From contig NC_065530.1 in NCBI RefSeq assembly GCF_020184175.1, positions 56,769,260 to 56,833,259 of the forward strand: a stretch of 64,000 nt of DNA, written 5' to 3'. The DNA is from Aphis gossypii. Taxonomy: Eukaryota > Arthropoda > Insecta > Hemiptera > Aphididae. This document shows, one piece after another, positions 1-15,054 of this stretch. Position numbers and translations under genes: made by a program. Within the stretch, counting starts at the first letter, position 1, and each line of letters opens with the position of its first letter. The notes under the pieces are model-generated. The model saw nothing but the letters and a program-made list of their open reading frames with translations. It ran no database searches and was not told the origin of the DNA.

Positions 1-3000
1 CAAAAAGCTATATAACCTTGTGCAGAGGGTGTAGTTCTTATAAAAGTAAAAATAGATAAAAATAAGTATACCTAAATAACAATAAAGAAACTTAAAAAAT
101 TTTGAATACATTTTTTTTTTTTTGAACATTGTTAAAAGACTTAATTTTATTAAACGTGTATATATCTAGTATAATATCTAATTACATGAAGAAAATAAAT
201 AATAAAAAAGAAAAATAACTTAAAATATATAAAATAGACAATAAGTGACAATTCAGTACTAGGTAACCGACAAATTAAATACAATCTAAATCTAAATTTT
301 TTATATATCTTTTAAAGGAAGTTAAATTCTTAAAACGATTCAAATTAATACTAAATATTTAAATGAAATGCGTAAATGTGAACTTATTTAAAATATACTT
401 TTTGACCAAAAACTTTATTATAATTTGGCAATCATATAAGAAGTTCTAATATTTAATTTAATAGCATTAATGATAAATTATTATTAATTACTTGATGTTT
501 ACTAGGTACGAATATATTAACTACTTTGAAATATTTTTTAAATTCGTAAGTATTATTAATGGGTATTGTACATATATAAGTATATATATATTTATAAATT
601 TGAATCATTAGTCATTACGTTTAATATTTACACATAGGTTTCTATAATATTTCCTAATATTTAGGTACATTTAAAATTTAAATATTTAATGCGTTAAAAA
701 TATTTGTAGACATTTTTGGATTAAAATCATGGGTTTAAGCTAGAATCAAACATATATGAAAACGTCTTATAGTGAATATTTCATTTGACATTTAATTGAA
801 TGTATTGAGATTTCAAATAACAAATGGTACTTTTACGATGACATTAATTGCTACTATCAATTTAAAAAAATAATAATAATAACCTTATTACATATTATTA
901 AATTAAAACACATTAAAACTCTGGTAATATCTAACCTTCGTTTAGCATTAATTAAAAAATCCACTTATAATATCAACAGTTATTACTTATTACTTATTTG
1001 TTATACAATATTAAAAGAGATTATACCTTTTTATGATTACATATTTCGTTAAAATTTGAAGTTATAATTTTACGAGGTAGGTGGGTAAACGTTCTATAAT
1101 TTCGGTACATACATAGGTACTTATATATAATACATGATCAGGGTCATTATTATATTATACATCAACACATCGTGTACCCGGTAACTGGTTTAAACTGGAA
1201 ATACGATCAAGTGTGATCCATATTATAGACGTGGATTCAGAAATCAAATAACGTGTTAAACATAATTTAGTTCTCATCAAACACACGGCCAGTGTACTTA
1301 TACTATATTATAATAGATAAATGGTTATAGCCATGTGCGCATCTATTGCTCACACGTACATTATTTATTATTATCATCTTCAACGTGTTATTACAATAAT
1401 TTCACCTGTACGTAAGGTATCGTCGTTTATATAGGTGTCGAAAGAGGCTGTGGTTGTATAACAAGGGACCGCATGATTAGTGACAACATGTATACAATAC
1501 AATATTTATGTATGCATAATACATACATGCTTAATAATAATATATTCTTGGTGGTCATTAGTGCGTTATTATTTTTTAAAAAACGGATAAAGAATGTGAA
1601 TATGTGATTGACACGCCGCGCGCGGCCAGGACCTATAATACAAAACAATCCCTGTACAATGTATACGTAAAAGATCGAAAAATGAATATCATTCTCATAT
1701 TAATTACCGAGGTTTCGGGTCATTGGAATTGGTCGTGGAGGTAAAAAAAAAAACCAACAGAAAGTTGTGAAATATAATTCTTCGCACAGCAGATCCGTTA
1801 AAAATCGCTACCCGATCGGTCGATCGGAAATCTCTCGTCATTTCTCACAGCACGCATATGTACCTGCACGTCATACTTGTTAATTATTATAATATATGAT
1901 ATTATACATGAAAACGAGTGCGTGTGAAAGGATTTTACGAACACCGAACGAACCGCAAGTGTATAACGATGAAAATGTTACGGTCCGACTCTAGGTTAAT
2001 ACGGTAATAAATTCGAAAACGACCACTATTGGGCGGCCGAGGGCTAAACACTGCAGTATAACATGTATACACGTCGGGTGCAACACAAATTATTTTGTAC
2101 GATACGCGTGCCGAGGTCAGTAACACACAACCTAAGATATCGAAGTCGATTCATCGTACATATATAGACGCGTACTCGTCGTGACGGCGCAGTGTGAACT
2201 ATTATAATAACATAGGTACACGACGAGTATAATATACTATAGAGATATTATATAGGTACATGATTAATGTGATTAATTTGTATTATTACCTCGCGAGCGG
2301 CAGTTTATACGAAAAAAATCTTTGTAGAACGCATAATATATTTGTAGCTAAAGTTGTACATATTATAGAAAAATAATAATAATCATAGGATATGCGCGAT
2401 AAAAAAGTTAAGTTTCGTTCAGGCATTACGACGTCATTATACTATTATTACTTATTATTAAGGTATATATAGATACGCCTATATAATAATATTATAACTG
2501 TATACGTAGTATATCGTAGTGTCTATAGCACACATTTTATTATATTACTATTATTATTATTAAGATAACGCTTTCGTTTTGTAACAATCCATATAAACGC
2601 GTTTACGTTTTGTATGTATAATATTAAAAAAATTAAAAAATTGTTTTCACACGGTTACCGTACATTATTTATTAATACATTTCTGTAGTACATATATACT
2701 TTACTGCAAGATACGCTGTACGAAAGACCTGTCCGAATGTTATATATTTGGTTGCGAGTTGCAACAACAATAGCGTTTTTAAATCGTATACGACGTTACG
2801 TGCCCAATTCATTGATTCGATGTAAAATTATTTTCAAATTTATGTTTACCGATTGTCTGTCTGTACAAAAATGGAAAAAATCTGTACGTCGTAAAATCGG
2901 ATATAAATCGTCATCGTATAATCCATCGCAGTCTCTTATTTTAATCGCATAATACCTGTAATACGTGAGGTATTATTTTTATAGCTCGACAGCTGTAGTT

Positions 3001-6000
3001 TGTAGTTTACATATGTTGTGATTAAATCAAACTTGTCTTACGCATGTTTTACAACAACAATTATCATGAATAAATACATTTATTAGTAAAATCGGGCTTT
3101 TCGTTTCTATTACGTTTATAAAACATTTTTTTTCACCAATAAAATTCAATTTGTATTATATGTATTTTATACGCATAAAACATATTCATACCATCTATAT
3201 AAAATATTCAAAAACTGCTTTCTAATATAGAGTATACATATAGGTATTAATGTATAATAATAATAAAAAATAAAGCGCCACGTGCAGTATAAAGTGATGT
3301 ACGGACCATTTTCAATTATCTTTTATTGTTGGATGCATCGTAGTGGACCGAGTTGAGACTCTAAGAGATTTCATTATTATTACTATTATTATTTTTATGT
3401 TACCGATAAAAAAAATACGTTTTAAGGCGACTACCATATAAAGGTTGGCGATGCTAATGTAACTCTTACACATCATCAGTATACCTATTCAATAAAACCG
3501 ACAAAACTTCATTTTAACGGAGTCTGATAAGACGCGCAATCATTCAATCAGGACCGGATCTATATATACCTAAAATAAACATTGCTTACGGCCTTCGAAA
3601 AATTTAGTCCATAAAACTGCTGATATTAAAAAACAAATGGGTATATTTTACGATTAAGGTCGGTCGTTTATCACTTTTTCAATAGTCGGCACTTTGGCTT
3701 CGCTAATTCTAAATTCATATAAAAATTAAAAACATATAAGTTATCGTGTATTTTTATTTTATTGTTAGTCTTGATGGTGTCAAGAAATTAAAACCGTTTT
3801 TAAGTTTTGATTTAACAATATAATATCAAATAACCATTAAAGAACTAGCAATCATGTACTACAAACGATTCCATTCTAAACTTAACTCCCTATACAAGCC
3901 CACTTATCAAAAATATATCCTCTCACACCCTTCTGAAAACCCTATATGACGCCTAAGAAGGAATTGGTCCTGCGAACTATAAAATAATTTAAAAAAAAAA
4001 AACTGTTTAATCTAAGGGGGTATTATTACTGGGCTTCTCCACTTAAACGTGTCACTCGTTTCAATTTATTAAATTCATTATATATAATATAAAAACAGTT
4101 TTGATTTAACGTCGTTATTAATTATTAGTGCCTAGTCTTACTACCTATAATCTATATACCAACAGCATTAATAAAAATAAATATGAGAATATTTTGCCTA
4201 ACATTTGCTTAAAAATAAGACAATAATTGATTTAAATGTATTATAATCATTTTCCAAATTTCAAAAAACTATATCACGCGCAACTATACTGTAATATAAT
4301 ATAGGTCCCAGTTTATCCCAGTAACGATATTTTCAAATTGAATAAAATGTATTCCAAAACGGTTGACGTTTATTTATTAACTATATACAGGTATAGTGTA
4401 TAATATTATACGTATTGACTATCCATCAACCAAATCGTACGCATTGTATACTTAGTTTGTAGGTTTTTTTAGTTTGTCTGCACAGTGTACCTATATTATT
4501 ATTACATGTAGTTAAGTGCAGAGGCATATATACTTTTTCTTTTTTTAAATATTATTCATTAGTCGAGATCTAAGCGGTTAGAGACAAATCGTCTCAGAAC
4601 GGTACACATAGGAGAAAAACTAAAAGAGAGTAATATTTGAAGTGGCCGTTGTGTATCCACTATATTGAAATTAGTCGTGCGGAACGCGAATATGGAGATT
4701 GTACGAGAAAAATATATATTATAATATTATATGTACCTTGTATATATATAATATATTATAGACACAATAATGCGATTTTCATTTTTCTCGCTGACTTTTA
4801 TTGTCCACAACATATATAGTTGACCGCAATCGCGGTGTTGGGTATAAATATATATGCGATAATGCGATATAGATCACTATTATAATACGACAACGTATTT
4901 CGCGCTTATCGACGATTGTTAACGTTTTAGTCTGTGCGGCTACGATATATGTATGGAAAATTATAAAAAAAATATTAGATTATAATAATACTATAGCATA
5001 CAGTGCGCACAGGTGATAGAAACCTGCAGCACTTGTGTGATTCTGTACAAACCGAAACATTCAGTGTGGAATGTTTGACGTTTCACTGTTGTGAGTGCGC
5101 ACGTGTACGTGAGTAAATATAGTACACATTATTATTTACTATCATTATTTATTATACTATACTACAGCGTACACTGCGCGTATAGTCCGCGTGTTTTTCT
5201 TTCGAATGTATATACTTGACATTGAAAACCTAGCGGAAAAAACCTTTTGTCACGAAAACTGTGCGCCTGCAGGGGATCACCGTTGTTGTTTGTTAATATA
5301 AAAACAGACACCGCGAAATCGCGTCCACATAAAATAATTTGATATACATTATAGTACTGGATTGATTACAAGTCAATAATAATAATAATAACAAATAGTG
5401 ATTATAAATTATTTTAATAATAATAACGACGACGACGACGATAATATGATGACTATATATGATATACTGTCTCCCGCACTCGAGGGCGTCTTTGGCATTG
5501 AAGTGTTCTATTTGACAATTGACACCATACTCGTATATCAATCAAACTCTTTGACAGTAGCTAAGAGCTAAAAATCAGTCTGCAAATCGTGTTTAATTGT
5601 GTTGTACGTAGTTCGTATGGTTGTGTACATAAGTAATTATATTACCTATATAATAGCGGTATACCGATCGGTACGTCACAATCGTATAAACGATACACGA
5701 AACCGCATAGAAAACACAATTGTACATACAATTCTACAGAGTACACTACATTACAGTGAAATATGTGTAGGCACCGAAATATATATATCAGCTGTACATA
5801 AAAAACAAATATTATTTATACGCGGCTATGTTTTAGGCGTATAAGTGTACGTCCCGTGTGGACTTATACGAATGCAAACTAATACATTTTATTGACGTAT
5901 GCGATGCTTATAAACACCATAATACTTCCCGATCGTAAATCAAACGTTACACAACTTACGAACATTTAACGTTTGTTTTTAATATTGCAGGATAATATGA

Positions 6001-9000
6001 ACAATTTCTTAAGTTCGAAACCATAATTATTCATTGCTCGTAAAGTCTTCCGTCGGTTTCTATATTATGAGTTATGACATGATGATAAAATATGCGTGTT
6101 ATTCTCTTTATTTTATTTAAATAGGTACCCATTTGACGTTTTCAATAAATAAAAAAAAAAAATGGAATAAAAAAATAAATAAATATAAAATATATATTAT
6201 TAATATCTTTTTGAACAACTAAATATGCACTTAATTTTTGATTAATTCTGAGATAAATAAATTGAATTAAATTAAAGTTTCAAATTACATAACAATCCAC
6301 GTATTTGTATTTTGTATACCTATACTTTATTTATGAATTTAACAATTGATTCAAGCGAACATTTATCCGCGTAATATCTCCATGATAACAAAAAAGTATA
6401 TTATCGTTTTATCTTATTGTTTATCGGTATAATTTTACCTATATAAATAAACTGTCTTCACTAAATTCTTTAGATATATATTTTTTTTTTGATTAGCCGT
6501 GTATACATTTACACAAATAAACCAATACGTTACAGACCACACGGTGTTGTTATCCTTATATACGGAATTACGGTGCTGAATTAAAATTATGCGGTCCATT
6601 GTGTTACAGACTCACGAAAAGAACATAATAATTTAATAATTGTCTAATGACTGCGATAATATCGCAACTTCCTCTATTCTTTCTTTCTCTTTATATCACT
6701 AACGCCGATAATCTTAATTTTTATACGTGTATAACACCACATAACTGCCATAGCCATACGCACGCTTATATTGATCACGGGTACGCCTCTCTCATTGTCA
6801 TTTCCTTCCGATCGCTTTTTGAATATTTTCGCGTTGGCACGACTCGATTCCGCCTCGTTTTACTCGTAACTCATTATGTTTTGACATGTTATTATAATAT
6901 GAGTATAGGCACGTCGTGCGTCGTATCATTATCATTAGCTTCGATATCGTTTCTTTGGATTTTTCCGGTGCAGTTCCAGAGTACGTCCAACTTTCGTGGT
7001 TCCGGTAATCAAACGAAAAAGTGAAAGCACGAGTGTAGATAAGGAAGGCATCAAATACTTATATGGCTGTATAGAAACCGAAATCATTTCCGAAATAAAT
7101 TATAAACACACCCACTGCAGTACATTGCATAAACCGTCTACGAATTTGACTTTTAAAGATACACACGCACGAAAAAGTACGATAGTTACAATTTATTGTT
7201 ATATAGGAATGCACGATAGTTGATTCATGTTGGTTGGTTTATAATATGTTGCCCGAAAAAGTTTCGACAACTCTATACACAGTTGATTTGAGAGTTTCTG
7301 GATATTTCTTATACGTATATAGGATCCATTATACTTATAATGGTTATAATAGGTAACCATTAAATTCCGTTCATACTGTATACGGCCGAAATTCTACAAA
7401 TAGTTGAAGAATAGAATAGTTGGTACATAATAATATTTCACGTTAAGTAAATTATATAGAATATATTATACACGCTTAACACATTGATGACAGTCATAAA
7501 TAAGTATAATTCTATCTATATCAGTATGTATATTGTTAATTAGTGAAGCCTACAGGGGACATTTTTGAATAATACTGGTATTGGTATACTATAGTACTAA
7601 AAAAAAATCGAACCAACTAAAAATGAACACTACTATTAAAGCGGGAGTATTTTCGACGTATTTTTAGTTTTACAATATGAAATGTCAATTTTTACTCTCG
7701 AAAAAAGTGTTATTTCGAACACTGACAAAATAAAGTAAGTATATAATACTTATATTTACACGAAATGATTCTGTTATGCCGTTACAGGTATTTTATAATC
7801 AAATGGTAGATATTTTATTATTTAAGTAGGTATATTAATAAGTAATCGTATTTTATATTGGTTGTAAATATCTATCATATCACAATATTATTATACAATG
7901 ATAATGATAAACGTGTGTTTAAATAGGAACGTACGAGAATGCAATATAATTATACACCCAAACATGAAGATTAGAATTATAGTAATATAGTATCTTATTA
8001 TAGTCTTCATGCACCTAAATATACAGTGTAAATAATATACTGATATTGCAGTACTATAATAATCACACTATAGATTAAATTTTAGAACTTCTACTAAATT
8101 AGGCATGCTTTTTATAATTTTAATAATTCTCACTATCCGATAATGTATTAAGATATATATATATAGTTAGTCCATGTGTATTATTTTGATTTACGATAAA
8201 ATATACTACTGCAGTACACGGTGGATCTGTCCAGTGATCTTGGATAGGTTTTCGTAAATTCGCGAAAGCGTGTTACTCTTTTATGACGTTGTCGAGTCAA
8301 GTCAATATAATAATATGTAAATAATATGTCATTTACTTAGACCAATATTTCAACACGGTCGCAATTCAAACGCTGTACAGGCCAAAAGTGGACACGCGAG
8401 TATGACGAAGGTCTTGCACTTGCACATATTATTTGAATTATATTATGCCACTCGACATGTTTCAACGAGTACTCAGAGTTGTTGATTTTACACACCACAC
8501 GCGTTTCCGGTTTTGGCATCCTATCGTTAATATGGGCAGCTGACTCGTTTTTTTTTTTTATCAAAAGATGAGCGGTTAAAGTATATTTTCATCAGACAGG
8601 TATTCACTTGAACTCAGGTGTTCAATTAAAAGCACAAACGTTCCGTAAAACATTTAATGTTATTCATATACAATTATTGTGATAAGCAACGTCGCGTAGA
8701 TGCTGTTCAGTCAAATGCAATAAATTTAATAAATAACATCGACACTATAGATATTCAGATACAACTCGTATACATTGTGTTAATAAATTTACTCGAAAAA
8801 AAGCAAATAGTATTAATGTCATGGTGTATGATAACTATATGGTAATTCATTACATAGCCATAGTGAAAGATTTCCTAAGAATTTATTAAATCATATTAAT
8901 GAATGTAATAGATAAATTTGAATACAACCATTAAACTTAAACTAATTACTCTGATCTTATATGACCCAATTTTCATTAATTCAATGTTAGGTGCATCTAG

Positions 9001-10426
9001 AAACATTGACGCCCATTTCCAGATAATCACAAATGGTCTAATATATTATAAACGAGTATTGCGTTGTTTAATACCGTAATAGGTAATCTTATTTCTGTTA
9101 GTCTATTAATTTACGTTTACGTATACAAATTTAGAAATAACTTTTGAAACTTTCATTTTTATATACTAACTATCGGTATATTATTTATTAAATAATTTAA
9201 TTTTAAGTTATACTGGAAGTATAAAGTTGACATTTTTTAGTTATAGAATTTTTCTAAAGGAATATTTTGGTAAAAACTTACTTAATTCCAACAATATAAC
9301 GATTAATTAGGTAGTTATATACTATATTAAACTTGAACCGAATTTTTTTCACGTTTAAAGGAACTTAAAAAACAAAGAAATGACATAATTAATAATCATA
9401 AAAATAGGTCGTATTCATTTTTTCAATTAATATTTGTTACTAATTGTTATTATATAATATGTAGGTGTATATGATACACGATAAAATAAATTACGTTACA
9501 AATTGAGTTGCAACTTACTCATTAATAAATAAGAATAAATAATTATGTTGTCTATTGAGTATTAAGACACCTAATGATCTATAAGTAAAAATCAATGAAC
9601 CCAGACATTTCAAAATAGGAAATTGAGCACGATTTTATTTTATTTTATTTTTTTTTTTTTATTTAGAAACTTCAAACATTCGAGGTAGAACATAATATAT
9701 TATGAACAATATCGTAGTATAAATTTTAAATAACGATGTACGTCTTAATCTTAAACACTACTAAATATTGTTTCTTGTTAAATTGACCGGCTATTATTGC
9801 GGTTACACTGTAACTCTCACCGTCGTAGACCAAAAAATAAAAAACATATCCGCATTGTCAGGACACAGAATATTCGTTTGAAATAATTACCCATGTATAC
9901 AATATAAAATATTATGATATAATTTACGATCATCGATAATATTATGATGTATATTTATTGAGTAAATAATAATAAAAAAAAGTGAACATCGAAAGTATTG
10001 AATATTATATATTATTATACGCACTTCCGCGCCATTTAGGTATAGGTATATAAGTACCGAAAGTCTGAAAAGTTATGGACGAGAGAGTAAATTAGCCGAA
10101 GTCGTTGTTGGAAATCACGATATGATAATAATACCTAACAATATAAAATATAATATTTAGTAATAATTCACGATATTGTTTTTGTGAATATGGACGGATT
10201 CATAATCTCAATCACTACAATTTTTTTAAGTGCTGAATTTGATAACTTAATGTATATAAATGTTAGAAAAAAATAACTTTATGCAATATGTATGCAAGCT
10301 GACGAATTAAAAAGTCAAGTCCCAGATAACAAATAAAATTAAATTTTGAATAAATAAAAATCTAAATCTGGACGAGTATTACAATATATAAGTTATAACT
10401 ATAGTTATAAGATTAATCACTTTAAC

Positions 10427-10641
10427 TCATAAATTACTCGTGAACATTCATCAAAGTACTCCGAAAAATATTTTGCTTTAGAATATGAATTAAATTAATG
10501 AATTTTCATTAAAAAAGATAAAAAAAATTTAAATTATAATGATAAAAATAATAAAAAGTATATAAAAATATTTTTTTTAAAAAAAATTTTGACTTATTTT
10601 GACTAAAAATTATGTAAAATAATATTTTCAAAAACGTTAAT
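10427..10641. repeat. Dispersed repeat copy 1
   Basis: Starts CTCATAAATTACTCGT and ends near TTTTCAAAAACGTTAAT. It shares this start, an internal AAGTACTC...AAAAATATT block and the end with a second copy about 4 kb away in the same orientation. No family is known to me. Confidence 0.6.
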
Positions 10642-11931
10642 AGTTTTTGAATTGACATATATTCATTAAAAGAATCTATGTTTATATATATATACTTAGC
10701 TTCAAATGCTTGTCGGAACCGCGTGGTAACTCGAGTCCTTTGACCTCGTTGTGTGTAATGCTACCGTTGCAGCGCCAATGGTTTCGTATACCACGGTTGC
10801 GGTTTCCCGTTATATCATATAGTATACACATCAAAAGTGGCATTTTAATTGAAAATCGTTGTTTGGAAAACGAGGCGAATCGGCACCGTGCGTGGGTTGA
10901 GGTTTTTGTCACGTCGCTCGCGAATACAATATAATATTAATAGTATTATGTTATATTATTATGTAATCTGAAATTTATTTTTCAAACAATATAATACCAT
11001 GTAAAACAGGCTCCGTGGTCGGTCGGCGTTTCGGTTTTATTAAACAGGGTCAAAGGTCGCTGGGGTGGTGTTTCGGGTCGATGGCATCGAACATTTTACA
11101 TTTGTAGTCTATACTGCTCTATTATGTCGCGTTTATTTTTATTGTTCTTGTATTTAAATTTTAAACATATAGATGCCCATTTAACTGACTATAAACGATT
11201 TTTCTTTGTCAGTTTTGGGATTTTCGTCTGAGTATTCGCAACTCTTTAAACTTTTACCGAAAAATATATACTATTTTATTACTTTTGATTGTCTTCACAG
11301 TATTTTATAGATGTATTAATGATTATATATGTTTTTGATTTTATAACAGGAAGCGAATTAATTAATTTTCTAATAAAGTATTATGATTAATTTCGAATTT
11401 ATTAAACAAAAATAATAACTTATAAAGTTTAGACAAACAGAGTTAGACCACATAATTTTTGCAGGATACCCTTTCCATTATTCTCCATGACACCAAACGA
11501 GAGACGGTACACACACCTACACACATACCTTCATACCAAGAAAATGCTAGTCTGTGCAGGACCCACATGCCAAGTCGTCGACGATAGAGAAAGATAAGTG
11601 TACAATCGTACATCATTCAACACCATATCGCGATACATATAAATATATATATACATTATACCTATATATATTAATAATAATACGGTTGGTGGTGGATGTG
11701 GAAATTTTTTGTGTGTGTTTAGAGCTGGTTTCAACCGTGAAATGTGCATACGTTTTTGAAATCATTTTGACTGCATGTCTATCCGTGTAGATATTTTTCA
11801 CTTTTTTTTTATCGGCGATCTGTGGGCGGAATCGAATTATTGTATTTGGATTTTGGATAGAAAGAAAAAACCCACCACCATCATTTTACACGCCTTATAT
11901 AGGTGCACAGAGAAGATCTATATGGATCGCC

Positions 11932-11975
11932 AGCGGCGTGGCGGGTCCGGATTTAGGGTGCAACCCTGGGAGGAG
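11932..11975. mobile_element. Possible terminal fragment of a hAT-like element
   Basis: CAGCGGCGTGGCGGGTCCGG followed by ATTTAGGG resembles the CAGTGGCG...GGATTTA termini of hAT-like elements. No matching inverted end or target duplication was identified. Confidence 0.2.
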
Positions 11976-13343
11976 AATAGAACATAAACAACAATATTAT
12001 TATAAGTGGTTAGGTATATTTTACTAATCTCTTACACGCCACGTTGCAGCAACCCTTTCGCGGGCGGCGTCCGTTCGTGCGGCGACTTGTCGTGTCACGT
12101 TAAATAAATCGTGCGGACTGTGTACTCAGACCCCACCCCCACCCTTCCAACCATAAACCCCTTTCGCCCATTCATCGGCGACGAGTCTCTCGACAAGACA
12201 TAACATATTTTTACGATTTCGCGTGGTTTTTTTTTCCACGACAACGCACACGTCACACGATTCTAGACAATATCGTCGTCGCCGTGTCATTTCATCGTAA
12301 CGCATTCGTATACACATTCGATTATTCGCCTTTCTCGATAAATATTATTATAACTGTCATAATAAGCACACGTCATATGTTGTTTGTACAGTAACAATAT
12401 ATTATGATACAATCCCGAGAAAGAAATATATCATTGAGTTTGAGGCCCGTTTTTTAGAAGCTATATACAGCTGGCCGCCTACACGTTATTCGAACGGCGT
12501 ATATTAAATATTATTTATATCTTATATGTATATTTTTAATTGCATTTCCTCCGTTCGATTTGAACGAACAATATTATTATAATCACTCGCTCTATAACAA
12601 CGATATATACACGTTCTATCATATCTAGTTAGTTTTACCCATGTAAAAAGGCTTAATACAATATTGTGTCAACTTATGGTACGATGACTATATTATGCAA
12701 GCCGACTACAAAATGTATGAGTATTAATACCGGTTCTAAAGTTATTAAAATAACTGTTGTGTATATAATATAGGTAGGAAGTCGATACTCTTAATTTGTA
12801 CATAAAATTATAATTTTTAAGGTACCTAAGCGTATATAATTTAGTTTTATTGATCAATAAAGTATACACAAATATCGAAATTGAATAATATAAAATCCAA
12901 ACAACAATTTTATGATATGAAATCGAAAATTAATGTTAAATAGAAATGTATCACTTCTTAAAAATGAAATAAAACAAATCGTGTGCGTATAATAAATTTT
13001 AACGATCAACTTGTACACAACATGGCAAACATACAACGGTACCTACATAAATCACGGTTATTTGTCATTAAAAAACACGAGTAGGTGGAGTTAATTACAT
13101 TCAAATTTGTCGGTTAGAATGTATAAACTTTTGCGTTTTTTGCAGCGAATATAGGTCTGCAGTTAACTACTCATGATAAATAAATAAGAATAGTTAATAG
13201 CGGGGTCGGAACATTTAAATAATATCATATATGTATTTTATACAAATGTGTAAAATATAGTTTCGTCAAATAGAATGCACTTACAGAAAAAAAAAGTATA
13301 AATTAAATGAATGAATACAACAAAAACACCCCAGTTCATTAAA

Positions 13344-13367
13344 AATAATAATAATAATAATAATAAT
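13344..13367. repeat. TAA/ATA microsatellite
   Basis: About eight uninterrupted TAA-type triplets. They create an Asn run in a spurious plus-strand reading frame. Confidence 0.9.
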
Positions 13368-14117
13368 GGGTTTTCTTTGTATTTTATGTGCTATTCCGTT
13401 CCGGTGAGCAACGTGACTTCTTACCTATCAGTATCCGAGAATATCAGAAGATCGAGAAAAAAATCGTTAATATATTATATTATATGTAGGTATATTGTTA
13501 ACACACAGCCCCGCATCGACTGGAGGCATATATATGTAATTTGTATACATATATATATCCATTACAGTGATTCGCCGGACACCAAGTACACACACACACA
13601 AAGATATATACTAGAATATATCTCGAGACATTCATTATTATTATCCAGCGCCAGCAGAACTAATTGGATACGACGTGATGCCGCGCACCTTGTTATATAC
13701 ACACACCTAATACTTGAGTATAATATTATGTTCCTAGTCTTTTTACCGATTCTGTAATATAATATAATATATAATATGTGTATATTACTAGCAGCAATAA
13801 ATCCTCACAAATATAGGCACAATAAAAAACCCTATAATCATAACATACGGTATTGTTATAAATGTAGATTTTGAAGTGCTATGACTTGTAGATATTATAG
13901 ATAAGTACATTATTTAGAGTACATTTATTCTCAAAAAATAATATTAAAATTAAACCTCACCTAAAGATCCATTTTAAAATATTGTGTGGTGCATGTGTAG
14001 TATGTGTTTTTCGACTTCTAATCACCACAATATATACAGAGTATTTAATATTTAAAGCAACACTATTGTTATTTAAGAAAACACTAACGTTTTAGAAAAT
14101 ATTTTTTTTATATAATT

Positions 14118-14578
14118 TTAAGCTACTACAAAACAACATTTTTAAAGTTTTTTAATCTTTTGAATGACAACATACATTTTTAATTTCATATTTCAAAGCA
14201 GAATACTATTTGAAGTATTTCGATCTATAAAAATTAAATTTTGGAACAAGTATAGTTTATTAGTTATGACGACTTTTATAAGAATTTACATTTTTTGACA
14301 AATGGTGGTGTAATGTACCATTCCACTCCGCTCATCAAAATTTTAACGTTTAACATTTTATAAGCTACTATAACGTTATCTCATAAATTACTCGTCCAAA
14401 ATTCAAAATTCGAAGTACTCAAAAAAATATTCTGTTTAGAATAAGAGATGGAACATACATATTACAATTAAAGAAAGTAAAAAAAAAATTATAATAAAAA
14501 ATAGTAAATAATAAATAGTTTATTTTTTATTAACCAACAATTATATATAAAATAAAATATTTTCATAAACGTTAATAA
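14118..14578. repeat. Dispersed repeat copy 2 with extended 5' part
   Basis: The part from 14380 (CTCATAAATTACTCGT) to 14578 (TTTTCATAAACGTTAATA) parallels copy 1. The preceding 14118-14379, containing two AAGCTACTA motifs and GGTGGTGTAATGTACC, probably belongs to the same longer repeat, but copy 1 does not clearly contain it. Confidence 0.5.
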
Positions 14579-15054
14579 ATAATGATTGTTATACATTATT
14601 AAATCGAACGTTCGGTATATATACGTGTATGTGTAATGTGTTCATATATTAATAAATGAAATGTTGAAATTATGTATATACAATAAACATATATACATGG
14701 ATTTCATTAACACAATTAAAAAAATGCAGTTTGATCGCAATGTAAGAAGGGATAGTTGAACGTCGGATATAATTTTCCTCCCATGGTCATTTTACAACCT
14801 TATGTACCTATACACGTATTAAATTAAACGTCAATGGTCAACTGGATAATTATTAGTATGACTAAATGTATTTGTCTCGTACTAATCATAAACATTGATT
14901 ACGTATAATCAAATATTTATTTAATCATTATAAATTAAATTTCCCAATAACATTTTGCCTGATTAGTAAATGATAACTCCGAGCTAAATCATATAATATT
15001 AATAATATCAAACTATAATTTATAAGTAGGTAGTAGGTATCAATATAAATTATA

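Larger units (their letters stand above)
1..14117. other. AT-rich non-coding DNA, probably intron 3 of the Ras-like gene
   Basis: Read on both strands, including for the missing GTPase motifs, no supported exon was found. Less AT-rich, CpG-containing patches occur near 1.6-2.2, 4.8-5.5, 6.6-7.0, 10.7-11.1 and 11.9-12.3 kb. A small CGA triplet run lies at about 5427-5440, a dispersed repeat copy at 10427-10641 and a TAA microsatellite at 13344-13367. Being an intron depends on the gene continuing past base 1. Confidence 0.5.

Noticed and set aside
4561..4610. tRNA-like string AGTCGAGATCTAAGCGGTTAGA
   Set aside because: No B box or cloverleaf could be built; no tRNA gene was recognised anywhere in the window.
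6647..7024. 125-codon plus-strand frame
   Set aside because: Composition-driven; no recognisable motifs, and the opposite strand has no better reading.
13311..13757. 148-codon plus-strand frame
   Set aside because: It contains an Asn run from the TAA microsatellite and otherwise AT-composition residues; no family resemblance.
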